From: Ruminococcus sp. | GTDB lineage: Bacteria; Bacillota; Clostridia; Oscillospirales; Acutalibacteraceae | NCBI GenBank assembly: GCA_024403825.1 | Contig: JAKSRB010000013.1 | Coordinates: 1-36,108 of the forward strand | Direction: 5' to 3' | DNA length: 36,108 bases | Shown: piece by piece, positions 29,265 through 36,108 of the stretch | How the letters are laid out: the number at the start of each line of letters is the position of its first letter | Numbering within the stretch: the first letter of the stretch is position 1 | The notes under the pieces: generated by a model | What the model saw: only the letters and a program-made list of their open reading frames with translations | The model's database searches: none | Told to the model about the DNA's origin: nothing | Made by a program: the position numbers and the translations under genes

Positions 29265-30206
29265 ATGAATGTTTTGTTGCAGGCTGTCCTGTTGGTAGTA
29301 GGCTTTGTAATGCTTATTAAGGGTGCGGACTGGTTTGTTGAGGGAGCATCTGCTATTGCTGATAAGCTGGGAATACCGCCACTGATTATAGGGTTAACTA
29401 TAGTTGCAATGGGAACAAGTGCTCCTGAGGCGGCAATCAGTATTTCAGCGGCTTTAAAGGATAGTGCAGGCATAGCTGTGGGTAATGTGCTTGGCAGTAA
29501 TATTATGAATGTTCTGCTGATACTTGGTATTACTTCGGTTATTACACCTCTTGCGGTACAGAAATCAACTGTAAAAATCGAAATTCCGTTTGTAATTGCA
29601 ATTACTGTTATATTTGGTTTGCTTGGACTTACAGACAATGTTCTTGGCAGATTAGATGGTGCAATTTTATGGCTTTTGTTTATTGCTTATCTTGTGTATC
29701 TGTTCATTATGGCAAAAAAAGGTAAGCCTAATGAAGAGGACGAGAAACCTAAAAATGATAATATGGTTAAGCTTGTTATTTTTGGCTTAATTGGTGTAGT
29801 GCTGATTGTTGTGGGTAGTAATGTTACAGTTGATTCGGCAACAGAAATTGCAAAGATTTTTGGAATGAGTGAAAGACTTATTGGTCTTACTATTGTTGCG
29901 TTTGGAACATCATTACCGGAGCTTGTTACAAGTGTTACAGCAGGCTTAAAGAAAAAGGCAGATATTGCCATAGGAAATATTGTCGGAAGTAATATTTTTA
30001 ATTTGCTGTTTGTAATTGGTACATCTGCACTTATTACTCCTATTGTATATCAGGCAAATTTCCTTGTGGATACTATAATTTGCGTTGCAACAGTTGTTCT
30101 GTTGTTATTGTGCCTATTTAATAAGGATATGAAATTAAAGCGTTATGGTGGAATATTAATGCTTTTGGGCTATGCAGGATATTTTGTATATCTTTTGTTG
30201 CCGTAA
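29265..30206 (+). CDS. Calcium/sodium antiporter (CaCA family, YrbG-like)
   Basis: This 313-residue membrane protein has about ten transmembrane segments and two inverted alpha repeats: MGTSAPEAAISI ... NVLGSNIMNVLLILG in the first half and FGTSLPELVTSV ... NIVGSNIFNLLFVIG in the second. The paired GTSxPE and GSN motifs bind the cation. A charged loop (KKGKPNEEDEKPKND) separates the halves, as usual. AAAGGAG is 9 nt before ATG 29265. It would exchange Ca2+ for Na+ or H+ across the membrane. A weak promoter candidate, TTGTTT-17-TAATAA, starts at 29194. Confidence 0.93.
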   Translation: MNVLLQAVLLVVGFVMLIKGADWFVEGASAIADKLGIPPLIIGLTIVAMGTSAPEAAISISAALKDSAGIAVGNVLGSNIMNVLLILGITSVITPLAVQKSTVKIEIPFVIAITVIFGLLGLTDNVLGRLDGAILWLLFIAYLVYLFIMAKKGKPNEEDEKPKNDNMVKLVIFGLIGVVLIVVGSNVTVDSATEIAKIFGMSERLIGLTIVAFGTSLPELVTSVTAGLKKKADIAIGNIVGSNIFNLLFVIGTSALITPIVYQANFLVDTIICVATVVLLLLCLFNKDMKLKRYGGILMLLGYAGYFVYLLLP

Positions 30207-30219
30207 TGATATAGCAGTA

Positions 30220-30256
30220 AACTCCTGTTCCTTAATAGGGCAGGAGTTGTATTTTT
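30220..30256 (+). terminator. Terminator after the antiporter gene
   Basis: AACTCCTG (30220-30227) pairs with CAGGAGTT (30241-30248), with a possible inner CCT/AGG pairing, then GTATTTTT. Confidence 0.8.
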
Positions 30257-30320
30257 AGATAGAAATAGTATCACAGAATATATACAAATGAATAATGCGT
30301 TAAAAAGAGATGACTTGAAA

Positions 30321-30854
30321 ATGATAATAAATAATAAATATATATTAGCGGTTTTATCTGTATTGATAATTTTATTTACAGTTGGTTGTAAAGGCAGTAC
30401 TACAGATAATGGGATTGAAACAAAAGCTGAAACTGAAACAAAGGAGATAACAATGACAGAAAATAAAACAGTAATACCAACAACAGAATTTGCAGAAAGC
30501 AGCATACAAATTCAAGTAGGAAATGATACATTAAATATTATTTTAGAGGATAATGAGTCAGCTAATGCCTTGAAAAAGCTTGTATCAGAAAAGAAAATAG
30601 TAATGTCAGCATCTAATTATGGTGGTTTTGAAAAGGTTTGCACACTTGGTGCAACGCTTCCGAAAAACGATGCTTATATTACAACAAGTGCAGGAGATGT
30701 ATGCTTATATAATGGTGATAAGATAGTAATATTCTATGGTTCAAATTCATGGGAATATACAAAGCTTGGAAGAATACAAAATAAAACAGCAGATGAACTA
30801 AGTGAAATTTTAAGTGGCAATGATACGGAAGTTATATTAAAATCTGTTGAATGA
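30321..30854 (+). CDS. Putative lipoprotein with cyclophilin-like domain
   Basis: This 177-residue protein has a hydrophobic signal (residues 5-21) ending in TVGC, with C23 as the likely lipidated cysteine; T at -3 is not ideal for a lipobox. A T/E-rich spacer (about 24-60) precedes a domain (about 65-177) that matches the bacterial cyclophilin-like pattern (PF18050 type): IQIQVGNDTLNIILEDNESA at the start, then GDVCLYNGDKIVIFYGSNSW and YTKLGRI. Its function is unknown. ATG 30321 is preferred over 30288 because the signal then begins at the N-terminus; AGAGA is about 10 nt upstream. It stands alone between a terminator and the tRNA region. Confidence 0.7.
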   Translation: MIINNKYILAVLSVLIILFTVGCKGSTTDNGIETKAETETKEITMTENKTVIPTTEFAESSIQIQVGNDTLNIILEDNESANALKKLVSEKKIVMSASNYGGFEKVCTLGATLPKNDAYITTSAGDVCLYNGDKIVIFYGSNSWEYTKLGRIQNKTADELSEILSGNDTEVILKSVE

Positions 30855-30892
30855 GATTGTATTTTGGTTATATGAATTAATATCACTAACTA

Positions 30893-30920
30893 TTGAATTT
30901 TGTAAAAAATATGGTATAAT
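30893..30920 (+). promoter_or_regulatory. Upstream promoter of the tRNA region
   Basis: TTGAAT (30893-30898), a 16-nt spacer ending TGG, then consensus TATAAT (30915-30920). An 8-bp hairpin (CAGATATA 30925-30932 with TATATCTG 30940-30947) lies at the start of its transcript. It may be a second promoter for the tRNA operon. Confidence 0.5.
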
Positions 30921-30991
30921 ATAACAGATATATATTTAGTATATCTGTATGTATTTATGGTTTTAATATTGTACATTGCTGAAAAGTGTTA

Positions 30992-31017
30992 TAAAAACTT
31001 TTTTAAAAAAGTTTTTA
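30992..31017. repeat. 26-bp perfect AT palindrome upstream of the tRNA promoter
   Basis: The 13-nt arm TAAAAACTTTTTT (30992-31004) is followed directly by its exact reverse complement AAAAAAGTTTTTA (31005-31017). It ends 8 bp before the -35 box, where an A/T-rich UP element would be expected. Confidence 0.7.
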
Positions 31018-31025
31018 AAAAAGGG

Positions 31026-31053
31026 TTGACAAATCCTGCAAGTATGATATAAT
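31026..31053 (+). promoter_or_regulatory. Strong promoter of the tRNA-Arg-His-Lys operon
   Basis: Exact consensus TTGACA (31026-31031) and exact TATAAT (31048-31053) with a 16-nt spacer, 49 nt before tRNA-Arg, preceded by A/T tracts. Confidence 0.9.
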
Positions 31054-31102
31054 AATAAACGCTGAATGACACAGGAAATAATATTGTGTTTTGTTCAGAT
31101 AT

Positions 31103-31179
31103 GTGCCAGTAGCTCAGCTGGATAGAGCAACTGCCTTCTAAGCAGTAGGTCAGGGGTTCGAGTCCCTTCTGGCACGCCA
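31103..31179 (+). tRNA. tRNA-Arg (anticodon TCT)
   Basis: The acceptor stem GTGCCAG pairs with CTGGCAC, the D-arm is GCTC/GAGC, the anticodon stem is ACTGC/GCAGT with loop CTTCTAA, and the T-arm is AGGGG-TTCGAGT-CCCTT. The discriminator is G and CCA is encoded. It reads AGA/AGG arginine codons. Confidence 0.97.
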
Positions 31180-31183
31180 TATG

Positions 31184-31260
31184 GTGGGATTAGCGTAGTT
31201 GGTTAACGCGTCAGTTTGTGGCACTGAAGACCGACGGTTCGAATCCGTCATTCCACCCCA
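31184..31260 (+). tRNA. tRNA-His (anticodon GTG)
   Basis: The acceptor GTGGGAT pairs with ATTCCAC, the anticodon loop is TTGTGGC in stem TCAGT/ACTGA, and the T-arm is GACGG-TTCGAAT-CCGTC. CCA is encoded after C73. A G at 31183 can serve as the genome-encoded G-1 opposite C73. It begins 4 nt after tRNA-Arg. Confidence 0.97.
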
Positions 31261-31263
31261 TTC

Positions 31264-31339
31264 GACTCATTAGCTCAGTTGGCAGAGCACTTGACTTTTA
31301 ATCAAGGTGTCTGGAGTTCGAATCTCCAATGGGTCACCA
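31264..31339 (+). tRNA. tRNA-Lys (anticodon TTT)
   Basis: The acceptor GACTCAT pairs with ATGGGTC (one G-T), the anticodon stem CTTGA/TCAAG holds the loop CTTTTAA, the variable loop is GTGTC, and the T-arm is TGGAG-TTCGAAT-CTCCA. ACCA ends the gene. Bases 31299-31312 recur exactly in the tandem repeat 300 nt downstream. Confidence 0.97.
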
Positions 31340-31340
31340 T

Positions 31341-31380
31341 AAGCCGCTGAAGTATAAACCTTTGGCGGCTTGATTTTTTA
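31341..31380 (+). terminator. Terminator of the three-tRNA operon
   Basis: AAGCCGC (31341-31347) pairs with GCGGCTT (31365-31371), then GATTTTTTA. Confidence 0.85.
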
Positions 31381-31499
31381 TTAAATGCATAGCTTGCGTG
31401 CTGATGAAACGGCAAGTAAATAATTTTATCGTCATTTTGATGAAATAATATATTATCTGAATGCAATCAGATACAGCAATATGCATAAATTAAATATAT

Positions 31500-31575
31500 T
31501 GTGCTGTCGCCAAGCGGTAAGGCAACGGACTTTGACTCCGTCATCTCGTGGGTTCAAATCCCGCCAGCACAGCCA
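31500..31575 (+). tRNA. tRNA-Gln (anticodon TTG)
   Basis: The acceptor TGTGCTG pairs with CAGCACA, the anticodon stem ACGGA/TCCGT holds the loop CTTTGAC, and the T-arm is GTGGG-TTCAAAT-CCCGC. GCCA ends the gene. It is separated from tRNA-Lys by a terminator and 160 nt. A weak promoter candidate, TTGCGT-17-TAAATA, begins at 31394; the inverted repeat ATCTGA/TCAGAT lies at 31455-31472. Confidence 0.96.
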
Positions 31576-31576
31576 G

Positions 31577-31611
31577 AAGCACTTGCTATTTAATATAGCA
31601 GGTGCTTTTTT
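31577..31611 (+). terminator. Terminator of tRNA-Gln
   Basis: A 12-bp stem, AAGCACTTGCTA (31577-31588) with TAGCAGGTGCTT (31596-31607), has a 7-nt loop and a T-run. Confidence 0.92.
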
Positions 31612-31629
31612 CTTCAAAATTAAATAATC

Positions 31630-31730
31630 AAGGTGTCTAAGTCAAGGTGTTTAAGTTAAAAGGTGTCTAAGTCAAGGTGTCTAAGCCAAAATGTTTAAGT
31701 CGAGATGTCAAATTATAAGGTGTCTGATTT
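31630..31730 (+). repeat. Degenerate 14-bp tandem repeat, about seven units
   Basis: The consensus AAGGTGTCTAAGTC starts at 31630, 31644, 31660, 31674, 31688, 31702 and 31717. Units 1 and 3 are identical, units 2 and 4 are near-identical, and the last three are more diverged. Spacers of 1-2 nt occur before units 3 and 7. It is not CRISPR-like (no unique spacers) and not coding. Confidence 0.85.
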
Positions 31731-31850
31731 CTCGGTATATGAATAATAATGAAATGGAATATAATTCACCTACAAAGTACATAAGTAAAATAATGCAAAA
31801 ACTCAATTATGTACAAAATGCGAAAAATATATTTAATTAATATTTTGTTA

Positions 31851-31879
31851 TTGAAAAAAAAGCTAAAGTGCATTATAAT
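31851..31879 (+). promoter_or_regulatory. Promoter of the HAD gene
   Basis: TTGAAA (31851-31856), a 17-nt spacer, then consensus TATAAT (31874-31879), 42 nt before the start codon. Confidence 0.75.
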
Positions 31880-31921
31880 ATAATATGTATTTTTGCACAA
31901 ATCGAAACAAAGGAGTATTTT

Positions 31922-32647
31922 ATGATAAAGAATTTTCTTTTTGACCTTGACGGTACCTTACTGCCAATGGATATGGAAGTGTTTATAAAACTCTATCTCT
32001 CATCATTATGTAAAAAAATGTCCCCAATTATTAATCTTCAACCGCAAACTATTGTTGACTCAATCTGGGGCGGAGTTGCGGCAATGTCAAAAAATGACAA
32101 CAGCCGACCAAACAAAGATGTCTTCTGGGAAACTGCTTCAAAAATAAGTGGAATTGATTTAAAAATATTTGAAAATCAATTTAATGATTACTATCTTACA
32201 GAGTTTATAGAAACAAAGGAGGGGATAGGTAACACTCCATATGCCCAAAAGTGCGTTGAACTTATCAAGTCCCATAACAAAAAAATAATTGCGGCTACAA
32301 ATCCTATATTCCCTGAAATTGCTACCTATCGCAGATTAAATTGGGCAGGAGTGGCTCCTGAGGATTTTGACTTGATTACTACATATGAAAATATAGGTGT
32401 ATGTAAACCGAATCTTGATTACTACCGAGAGATTTGTAAAAAGTGTGGAATCCGACCTGAGGAAAGCATAATGATAGGAAATGATGTTGATGAAGATATG
32501 TGTGCAGCACAGCTTGGATTTGATACATTTCTTATAACGGATTGTCTTATCAATCGAAAAGACAGAGATTATTCAATGTACAAGCATGGATCCTTTGAAG
32601 ATTTCTATAATTATCTGAACATATACTTTGATGGCGAAAATAATTGA
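31922..32647 (+). CDS. HAD-superfamily hydrolase
   Basis: This 241-residue soluble phosphatase-like protein has motif I FDLDGTLLP (nucleophile D8, acid D10), motif II AATNPIF (about residue 125), a lysine in CKPNLDYYREICKKCG (motif III) and motif IV MIGNDVDEDM. The helical cap between motifs I and II is of the C1 type. The substrate is unknown. ATG 31922 is used because AAAGGAG (31909-31915) is 6 nt upstream; an earlier in-frame ATG (31868) precedes the -10 box. The next gene follows after 20 nt. Confidence 0.92.
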   Translation: MIKNFLFDLDGTLLPMDMEVFIKLYLSSLCKKMSPIINLQPQTIVDSIWGGVAAMSKNDNSRPNKDVFWETASKISGIDLKIFENQFNDYYLTEFIETKEGIGNTPYAQKCVELIKSHNKKIIAATNPIFPEIATYRRLNWAGVAPEDFDLITTYENIGVCKPNLDYYREICKKCGIRPEESIMIGNDVDEDMCAAQLGFDTFLITDCLINRKDRDYSMYKHGSFEDFYNYLNIYFDGENN

Positions 32648-32667
32648 AAACAGGCTGGTGAAAAAAT

Positions 32668-33087
32668 ATGAATAACTATAAAATTGTAATGTCCATAATT
32701 TTTTTAGCTTGTGCGATAATAGAATATTTATTGATAAAAAATCGAAAAAATGCTATGTCGTTATTTTTTCCAATACTATTTTTATTCTTATCGGCATTCC
32801 CAATAATGACAGCTATGGATGCTTATATTCCTGATAACACAACCGAAAGCTACATAGCTGAGAGAGTGCAAAGCGATAAAAACAAGGATACTGGTAAAGT
32901 CAGTTATACTACAAAGTATGAATCACAGAGGACACATAGTGCATTTAAGCATAAATGTTTAGCATATGCAAGAATTATAATAAAGTATAATATTCCAACA
33001 ATATTATTATTAATAGAATTTTTTGCGTTTTACGCAAGACAAAAAATGATGGATAGGCGTAGATTAAGAAACAATCTAATAATTTAA
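32668..33087 (+). CDS. Small membrane protein of unknown function
   Basis: This 139-residue protein has three hydrophobic segments (about 5-22, 30-50 and 107-125). A polar extracytoplasmic-looking loop lies between the second and third (about 52-95, with IPDNTTESYIAERVQSDKNK), and the C-terminus is basic (RQKMMDRRRLRNN). I recognise no family. The ribosome binding site is weak (GGTGA, 32656-32660). It probably shares the HAD promoter. Confidence 0.6.
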   Translation: MNNYKIVMSIIFLACAIIEYLLIKNRKNAMSLFFPILFLFLSAFPIMTAMDAYIPDNTTESYIAERVQSDKNKDTGKVSYTTKYESQRTHSAFKHKCLAYARIIIKYNIPTILLLIEFFAFYARQKMMDRRRLRNNLII

Positions 33088-33106
33088 CAAGTTATATTGA
33101 AAAATA

Positions 33107-33150
33107 AAGGTGTGGTGTCATCAAATGATGCTGCATCTTATTTATTTTCT
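33107..33150 (+). terminator. Possible terminator after the membrane protein gene
   Basis: AAGGTG (33107-33112) can pair with CATCTT (33134-33139), and CATC with GATG inside, followed by T-rich ATTTATTTTCT. The stem is interrupted, so support is moderate. Confidence 0.4.
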
Positions 33151-33287
33151 TTGCAAAATTATGATAAATATTTCTATCAACAATATAATATTTTTTAATT
33201 ATCTAAATAATCATTGGTAAAAATCACCAATAAATAGCTATATCAAATGTGCAATCTGACAAAAAATATTCACTTTATATTTTATTA

Positions 33288-33316
33288 TTGTGTTTTTTTG
33301 AAAATAAATATATAAT
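33288..33316 (+). promoter_or_regulatory. Promoter of the dockerin binding-protein gene
   Basis: TTGTGT (33288-33293), a 17-nt spacer, then TATAAT (33311-33316), giving a leader of about 50 nt. The leader carries GGTAATTTTA (33323-33332), a 10-mer also found in the amylase leader (996-1005), and a TAGCC/GGCTA inverted repeat (33331-33335 with 33350-33354). Confidence 0.6.
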
Positions 33317-33374
33317 ATATGTGGTAATTTTAGCCTATTATTTAGAAGTGGCTATTTTTTGGAGGTAATTAACG

Positions 33375-35684
33375 ATGAAAAGCACAAAAAAATTAATAAG
33401 TATTGCTCTTGTTGCTGCCTTAGCATCCACAAGTATGGTTACTGCTATTTCAGCAAGTGCTGCTACAAAATCATCTGATTCTGTGGGTAGTACAGCCTTG
33501 AGCAGTAAGTATTCAACCAACGGAACAGGTGTAGGAACCAGCAAGACAATTTCTTCAGCAAGTGATTGGACAAGTGCAGAATTAATTGCACAGGGTGTTG
33601 CAAATGATGATGCAAATGTTTTCAAGGGTCCGCACGAATATCCTGTTTATGATGACTATGCACTTTATGCGGCATGGGACAACACAAACCTTTATATTGG
33701 TTGGCAGTATGTTGATGTAAGAGATGTTACAGCATCAGATCAGCAGGGTGCAGGTACAAACGAAGCAAAACCATATAATGCAGATATTCCTCAGATGCTC
33801 GCATTTGACCTTGGAACAGGTCATTACTCAGATGGCGGAATGGACACAGCTGCAAAAAACAGAGTTTGGGGCATTAATATCAGCTATGATACAAATGTTG
33901 ATGCAATTATGTGTTTCTCCTCAAAGCCTGGCGTTGGTACACCGGCCCTCTTTACCACAAATGATAAAGGTGAGTTTTCATATGGGGCAGATTATTGCAG
34001 AAACTTCAAATCTCTTGGAATTTCATTTAAGTATGAAGACGGATTATTTGGTGGCAACAAAACTCTTACAGGTATTAAGGGTAATGGTTATACAGGATAT
34101 AAGCCAGCAGATATAACAAGCGACAGTTCAGCGTGGACTGACCTTGCATCAGGTCACAAGTCATCACTTGATACATTCTATACAATGACTGTTCCGCTTT
34201 CAGCACTCGGCATTACAAAGGATTATATTGAAAACAATGGTATCGGAATTATGCATATGTCAACATATGGCGAAAGCGGTATCGGTAGTGTGCCAATGGA
34301 TTATTCAATGCTCGATGCTGCAACTGATGAGTATTCAAAGGACCCATCTTCAACAGCAGAAAAAGAAGACAGCGATACAATCACAGTACCACTTGCAAGA
34401 GTAGGTAAGGGTGACATTAATCCTCCGACACCAAAGCCAACAACTGCAACTAACCCTACTGTTCCAACAACAACCCAGAAGGTTACAACTCCTACAACTG
34501 AAAAGCCTGCTTCAAACCTCACAGTAAAAGCTACATCAAACTTCTTCCCTGAGAAGAGCCTTGTACTTGCAGATGATGCAATGTCTGTTACTGTAACTTA
34601 TGACTTAAAGTCAAATAAAAAGCTTGTAAATGGTCAGTGGGCATTATCTTATGATTCTTCAAAGCTTTCATTTAACAGTGCAAAGAACAGCGAATTGATG
34701 CCATATATCAATGGTGGCACAGTAAGAGTAACCGATGGTGAAATCAAAGGTAACTTTACAAATATTGACGAGCTTTATGATTTTACCACATCAAAGGAAT
34801 TTGTTACAGTAACATTTGATGTAATCGGCACAGGCAATACAACAGTAGATTTAAAGGTTCAGGAATTATCAGTAGGACAGCTTTCAGGTGGAAGTCTTAC
34901 ATATACAACAGCTGTAAAGAACAGCGTTGATACAGGTAAGGAGTCATTTACTAAAGCTACAAACATTGTTGCTGATGAAACTCCAACAGTTGTTTCAGGA
35001 CTTAAGGTAAATGCAAAGTCAAATGTATTCACAAGTGCAACTACTGAATTTAATAAAAATACAAATCAGATTAATGTTACATACAAACTCACATCATCAA
35101 TGAATATTTACGATACACAGTGGGTACTCAAATATGATGCAAACAAGCTTTCACTCGCATCAACTGCCAATGCAATGCCAAAAATGAAGGCTACAGTAAG
35201 AAATACAACCGCTGGAACAGTAAAGGGCTACGCAACATCTGAGAGCCTTGTATCATTCAATAACGAAGCTTTCGTAAGCTTAACCTTTGATGTAATCGGC
35301 TCAGGCAATGCAAATATCAATCTTGATGTACAGGATCTTAGTGTAGGATACTTCAAGACAGGAAGCTCAACACCAACATATGCTTATATCATCAGCGATA
35401 GTTCAGTTGTTGACCTTTCAAGCAAAACAGGCTTTACCAAGGCTAAGGTTTCAGGTACTACAGCACTTAAAGGCACAGGTGACAGCACACTTTACGGTGA
35501 TGTAAATGGTGATGGTACAATCAATGTAACTGATGCAACTACAATTCAGCATTACCTTGTAGGTCTTGCAATTCTCAGCGATGAGCATCTTACAAGAGCA
35601 GATGCAGACAGAGATGGCAGAGTAAGCATTAAAGATGCTACATTAATTCAGAAGTATTTAGTTGGTATTGTACCATCAATCTAA
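33375..35684 (+). CDS. Secreted dockerin protein with an N-terminal beta-sandwich and two cohesin-like/starch-binding lobes (Sas20-like)
   Basis: This 769-residue protein has a signal peptide (1-29, ending SASA). An N-terminal domain (about 45-340) shows a DOMON/CBM9-like beta-sandwich start, YALYAAWDNTNLYIGWQYVD. After a PT-rich linker (about 350-378) come two related modules of about 135 residues (about 380-515 and 541-680). Both contain VTYxLxS, then a QWxLxYDxxKLSxxS strand, then VTFDVIGxGN and a QxLSVG motif. A C-terminal dockerin (706-769; loops DVNGDGTINVTD and DADRDGRVSIKD) closes the protein. No catalytic motif is seen. The layout resembles R. bromii Sas20, an amylosome starch-binding protein with a sandwich-plus-helices domain and a second bilobed domain. 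Alternatively the two modules are true cohesins and the protein is an adaptor scaffoldin. GGAGGT is 8 nt before ATG 33375; it has its own promoter and terminator. Confidence 0.88.
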   Translation: MKSTKKLISIALVAALASTSMVTAISASAATKSSDSVGSTALSSKYSTNGTGVGTSKTISSASDWTSAELIAQGVANDDANVFKGPHEYPVYDDYALYAAWDNTNLYIGWQYVDVRDVTASDQQGAGTNEAKPYNADIPQMLAFDLGTGHYSDGGMDTAAKNRVWGINISYDTNVDAIMCFSSKPGVGTPALFTTNDKGEFSYGADYCRNFKSLGISFKYEDGLFGGNKTLTGIKGNGYTGYKPADITSDSSAWTDLASGHKSSLDTFYTMTVPLSALGITKDYIENNGIGIMHMSTYGESGIGSVPMDYSMLDAATDEYSKDPSSTAEKEDSDTITVPLARVGKGDINPPTPKPTTATNPTVPTTTQKVTTPTTEKPASNLTVKATSNFFPEKSLVLADDAMSVTVTYDLKSNKKLVNGQWALSYDSSKLSFNSAKNSELMPYINGGTVRVTDGEIKGNFTNIDELYDFTTSKEFVTVTFDVIGTGNTTVDLKVQELSVGQLSGGSLTYTTAVKNSVDTGKESFTKATNIVADETPTVVSGLKVNAKSNVFTSATTEFNKNTNQINVTYKLTSSMNIYDTQWVLKYDANKLSLASTANAMPKMKATVRNTTAGTVKGYATSESLVSFNNEAFVSLTFDVIGSGNANINLDVQDLSVGYFKTGSSTPTYAYIISDSSVVDLSSKTGFTKAKVSGTTALKGTGDSTLYGDVNGDGTINVTDATTIQHYLVGLAILSDEHLTRADADRDGRVSIKDATLIQKYLVGIVPSI

Positions 35685-35716
35685 TTGATAAAAGACTAAA
35701 TAATTAAAATAATATT

Positions 35717-35754
35717 AACAGGGAGTTGAAAAAATTCAGCTCCCTGTTGCTTTT
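35717..35754 (+). terminator. Terminator of the dockerin binding-protein gene
   Basis: A 14-bp stem, AACAGGGAGTTGAA (35717-35730) with TTCAGCTCCCTGTT (35735-35748), has an AAAA loop and GCTTTT after it. Confidence 0.88.
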
Positions 35755-36015
35755 GGCTCAAAATATGAATTTATAGTGTGAATTGTATCATAGTATATTT
35801 TTGATATGTAATTTAAGATATATTAAAAATTATATAGGGGAGAGAGGAGATGTTCGTTGGTATTTTAAGATAATAAAATGCTTTATATGCGTATTTTAAA
35901 TGCTTTTTATACTTTTAGTAAGTAGTTTCGGTATGCGTAAAATAAGAAAACTCGATTTAAAACTAAAATTTATGAATTACAAATTTTTATGAATACTATC
36001 TAATGTAGTAATTAT

Positions 36016-36048
36016 AAAAAAACAAAAAAGCACCAAAAATTGGTGCTT
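36016..36048 (-). terminator. Terminator of tRNA-Gly (minus strand)
   Basis: On the minus strand a 9-bp stem, AAGCACCAA with TTGGTGCTT (36048-36040 and 36036-36028), is followed by a long T-run interrupted by one G (down to 36016). Confidence 0.9.
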
Positions 36049-36054
36049 AAAATT

Positions 36055-36108
36055 TGGAGCGGATGACGGGGCTCGAACCCGCTACCTCCACCTTGGCAAG
36101 GTGGCGCT
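36055..36108 (-). tRNA. tRNA-Gly (anticodon GCC), 3' part only
   Basis: Read on the minus strand it ends in CATCCGCTCCA. The T-arm is GCGGG-TTCGAGC-CCCGT and the anticodon stem/loop is CCACC-TTGCCAA-GGTGG. The 5' acceptor strand and D-arm lie beyond the window edge. Confidence 0.92.

Larger units (their letters stand above)
31576..31921 (+). other. Gene-free stretch between tRNA-Gln and the HAD gene
   Basis: It holds the tRNA-Gln terminator, a degenerate tandem repeat of about 14 bp (31630-31730), an AT-rich segment with nothing recognisable (about 31735-31845), and the HAD promoter. Confidence 0.7.
35685..36054 (+). other. Gene-free stretch before tRNA-Gly
   Basis: After the terminator at 35717-35754 the sequence is AT-rich. 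A GGGGAGAGAGGAG run (35837-35849) precedes a seven-codon open frame that looks accidental. Otherwise only the minus-strand tRNA terminator is recognisable. Confidence 0.5.

Noticed and set aside
30989-31180. Minus-strand open frame of 63 codons over tRNA-Arg
   Set aside because: This is the usual false protein produced by reading the complement of a tRNA gene.
31500-31575. Reading the last complete tRNA as tRNA-Ser (TGA)
   Set aside because: That needs a shifted anticodon stem; the proper ACGGA/TCCGT stem gives loop CTTTGAC and anticodon TTG (Gln), and there is no long variable arm.
31630-31730. Possible CRISPR array
   Set aside because: Units of about 14 bp are contiguous, with no unique spacers of 30-40 bp, and no cas genes are present.
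31868-31921. Earlier ATG for the HAD gene
   Set aside because: It lies before the -10 box of the gene's own promoter, and AAAGGAG clearly serves ATG 31922.
35850-35873. Seven-codon frame after a GGAG run
   Set aside because: The Shine-Dalgarno touches the ATG, the peptide is tiny, and no gene follows on that strand.

Overview
The window comes from a low-GC Gram-positive anaerobe of the Clostridia, most likely Ruminococcus bromii or a close relative (inference). Three secreted proteins carry type-I-like dockerin modules. One is a GH13 alpha-amylase with CBM26-type starch-binding modules, and one resembles the starch adherence protein Sas20 of the R. bromii 'amylosome'. AT-rich intergenic DNA, strong AGGAGG ribosome binding sites, an IspH/S1 fusion gene and a mraZ-rsmH-ftsL-pbp cell-division cluster all fit this placement.

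Layout. (1) 1-3979: the 3' end of a dockerin protein, then a complete dockerin/CBM26 alpha-amylase with its own promoter and terminator. (2) 4019-6320: alr (alanine racemase) followed by a sugar-transfer-type ATP-grasp gene. (3) 6502-19217: a division and cell-wall (dcw) cluster in the order mraZ, rsmH, ftsL, class B PBP with PASTA domains, mraY, ftsW, murG, murA, ftsQ/divIB, ftsZ. The Mur ligases murC-F and ddl are absent from this run. (4) 19232-20828: comM on the minus strand, convergent with ftsZ. (5) 20976-29179: a probable operon of a MurR/RpiR regulator, BaiN-type flavoprotein, cmk, plsC-like acyltransferase, ispH-rpsA fusion, HD hydrolase and ligA. (6) 29265-30854: a Ca2+/Na+ antiporter and a small lipoprotein with a cyclophilin-like domain. 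(7) 30893-31611: tRNA-Arg, tRNA-His and tRNA-Lys under a strong promoter, then tRNA-Gln. A degenerate 14-bp tandem repeat follows, which seems to be seeded by a piece of tRNA-Lys. (8) 31851-33087: a HAD phosphatase and a small membrane protein. (9) 33288-35754: a secreted two-part binding protein with a dockerin. (10) 36016-36108: the 3' part of a minus-strand tRNA-Gly.

How the genes work together. The dockerin proteins at both ends probably plug into cell-surface scaffoldins encoded elsewhere and act on starch outside the cell. The central blocks are housekeeping: lipid II synthesis and septation, nucleotide, phospholipid and isoprenoid supply, translation and DNA ligation. Many coding starts were reassigned to sites with a proper Shine-Dalgarno; several of them are TTG or GTG.

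The least routine signals are a Shine-Dalgarno plus in-frame ATG exactly at the IspH/S1 junction, a 10-bp-phased GTG repeat just after the mraZ promoter, the tRNA-Lys-like tandem repeat, and the two-lobed dockerin protein. I found no transposon, prophage or CRISPR array. All family assignments come from reading motifs by eye; no search was run.
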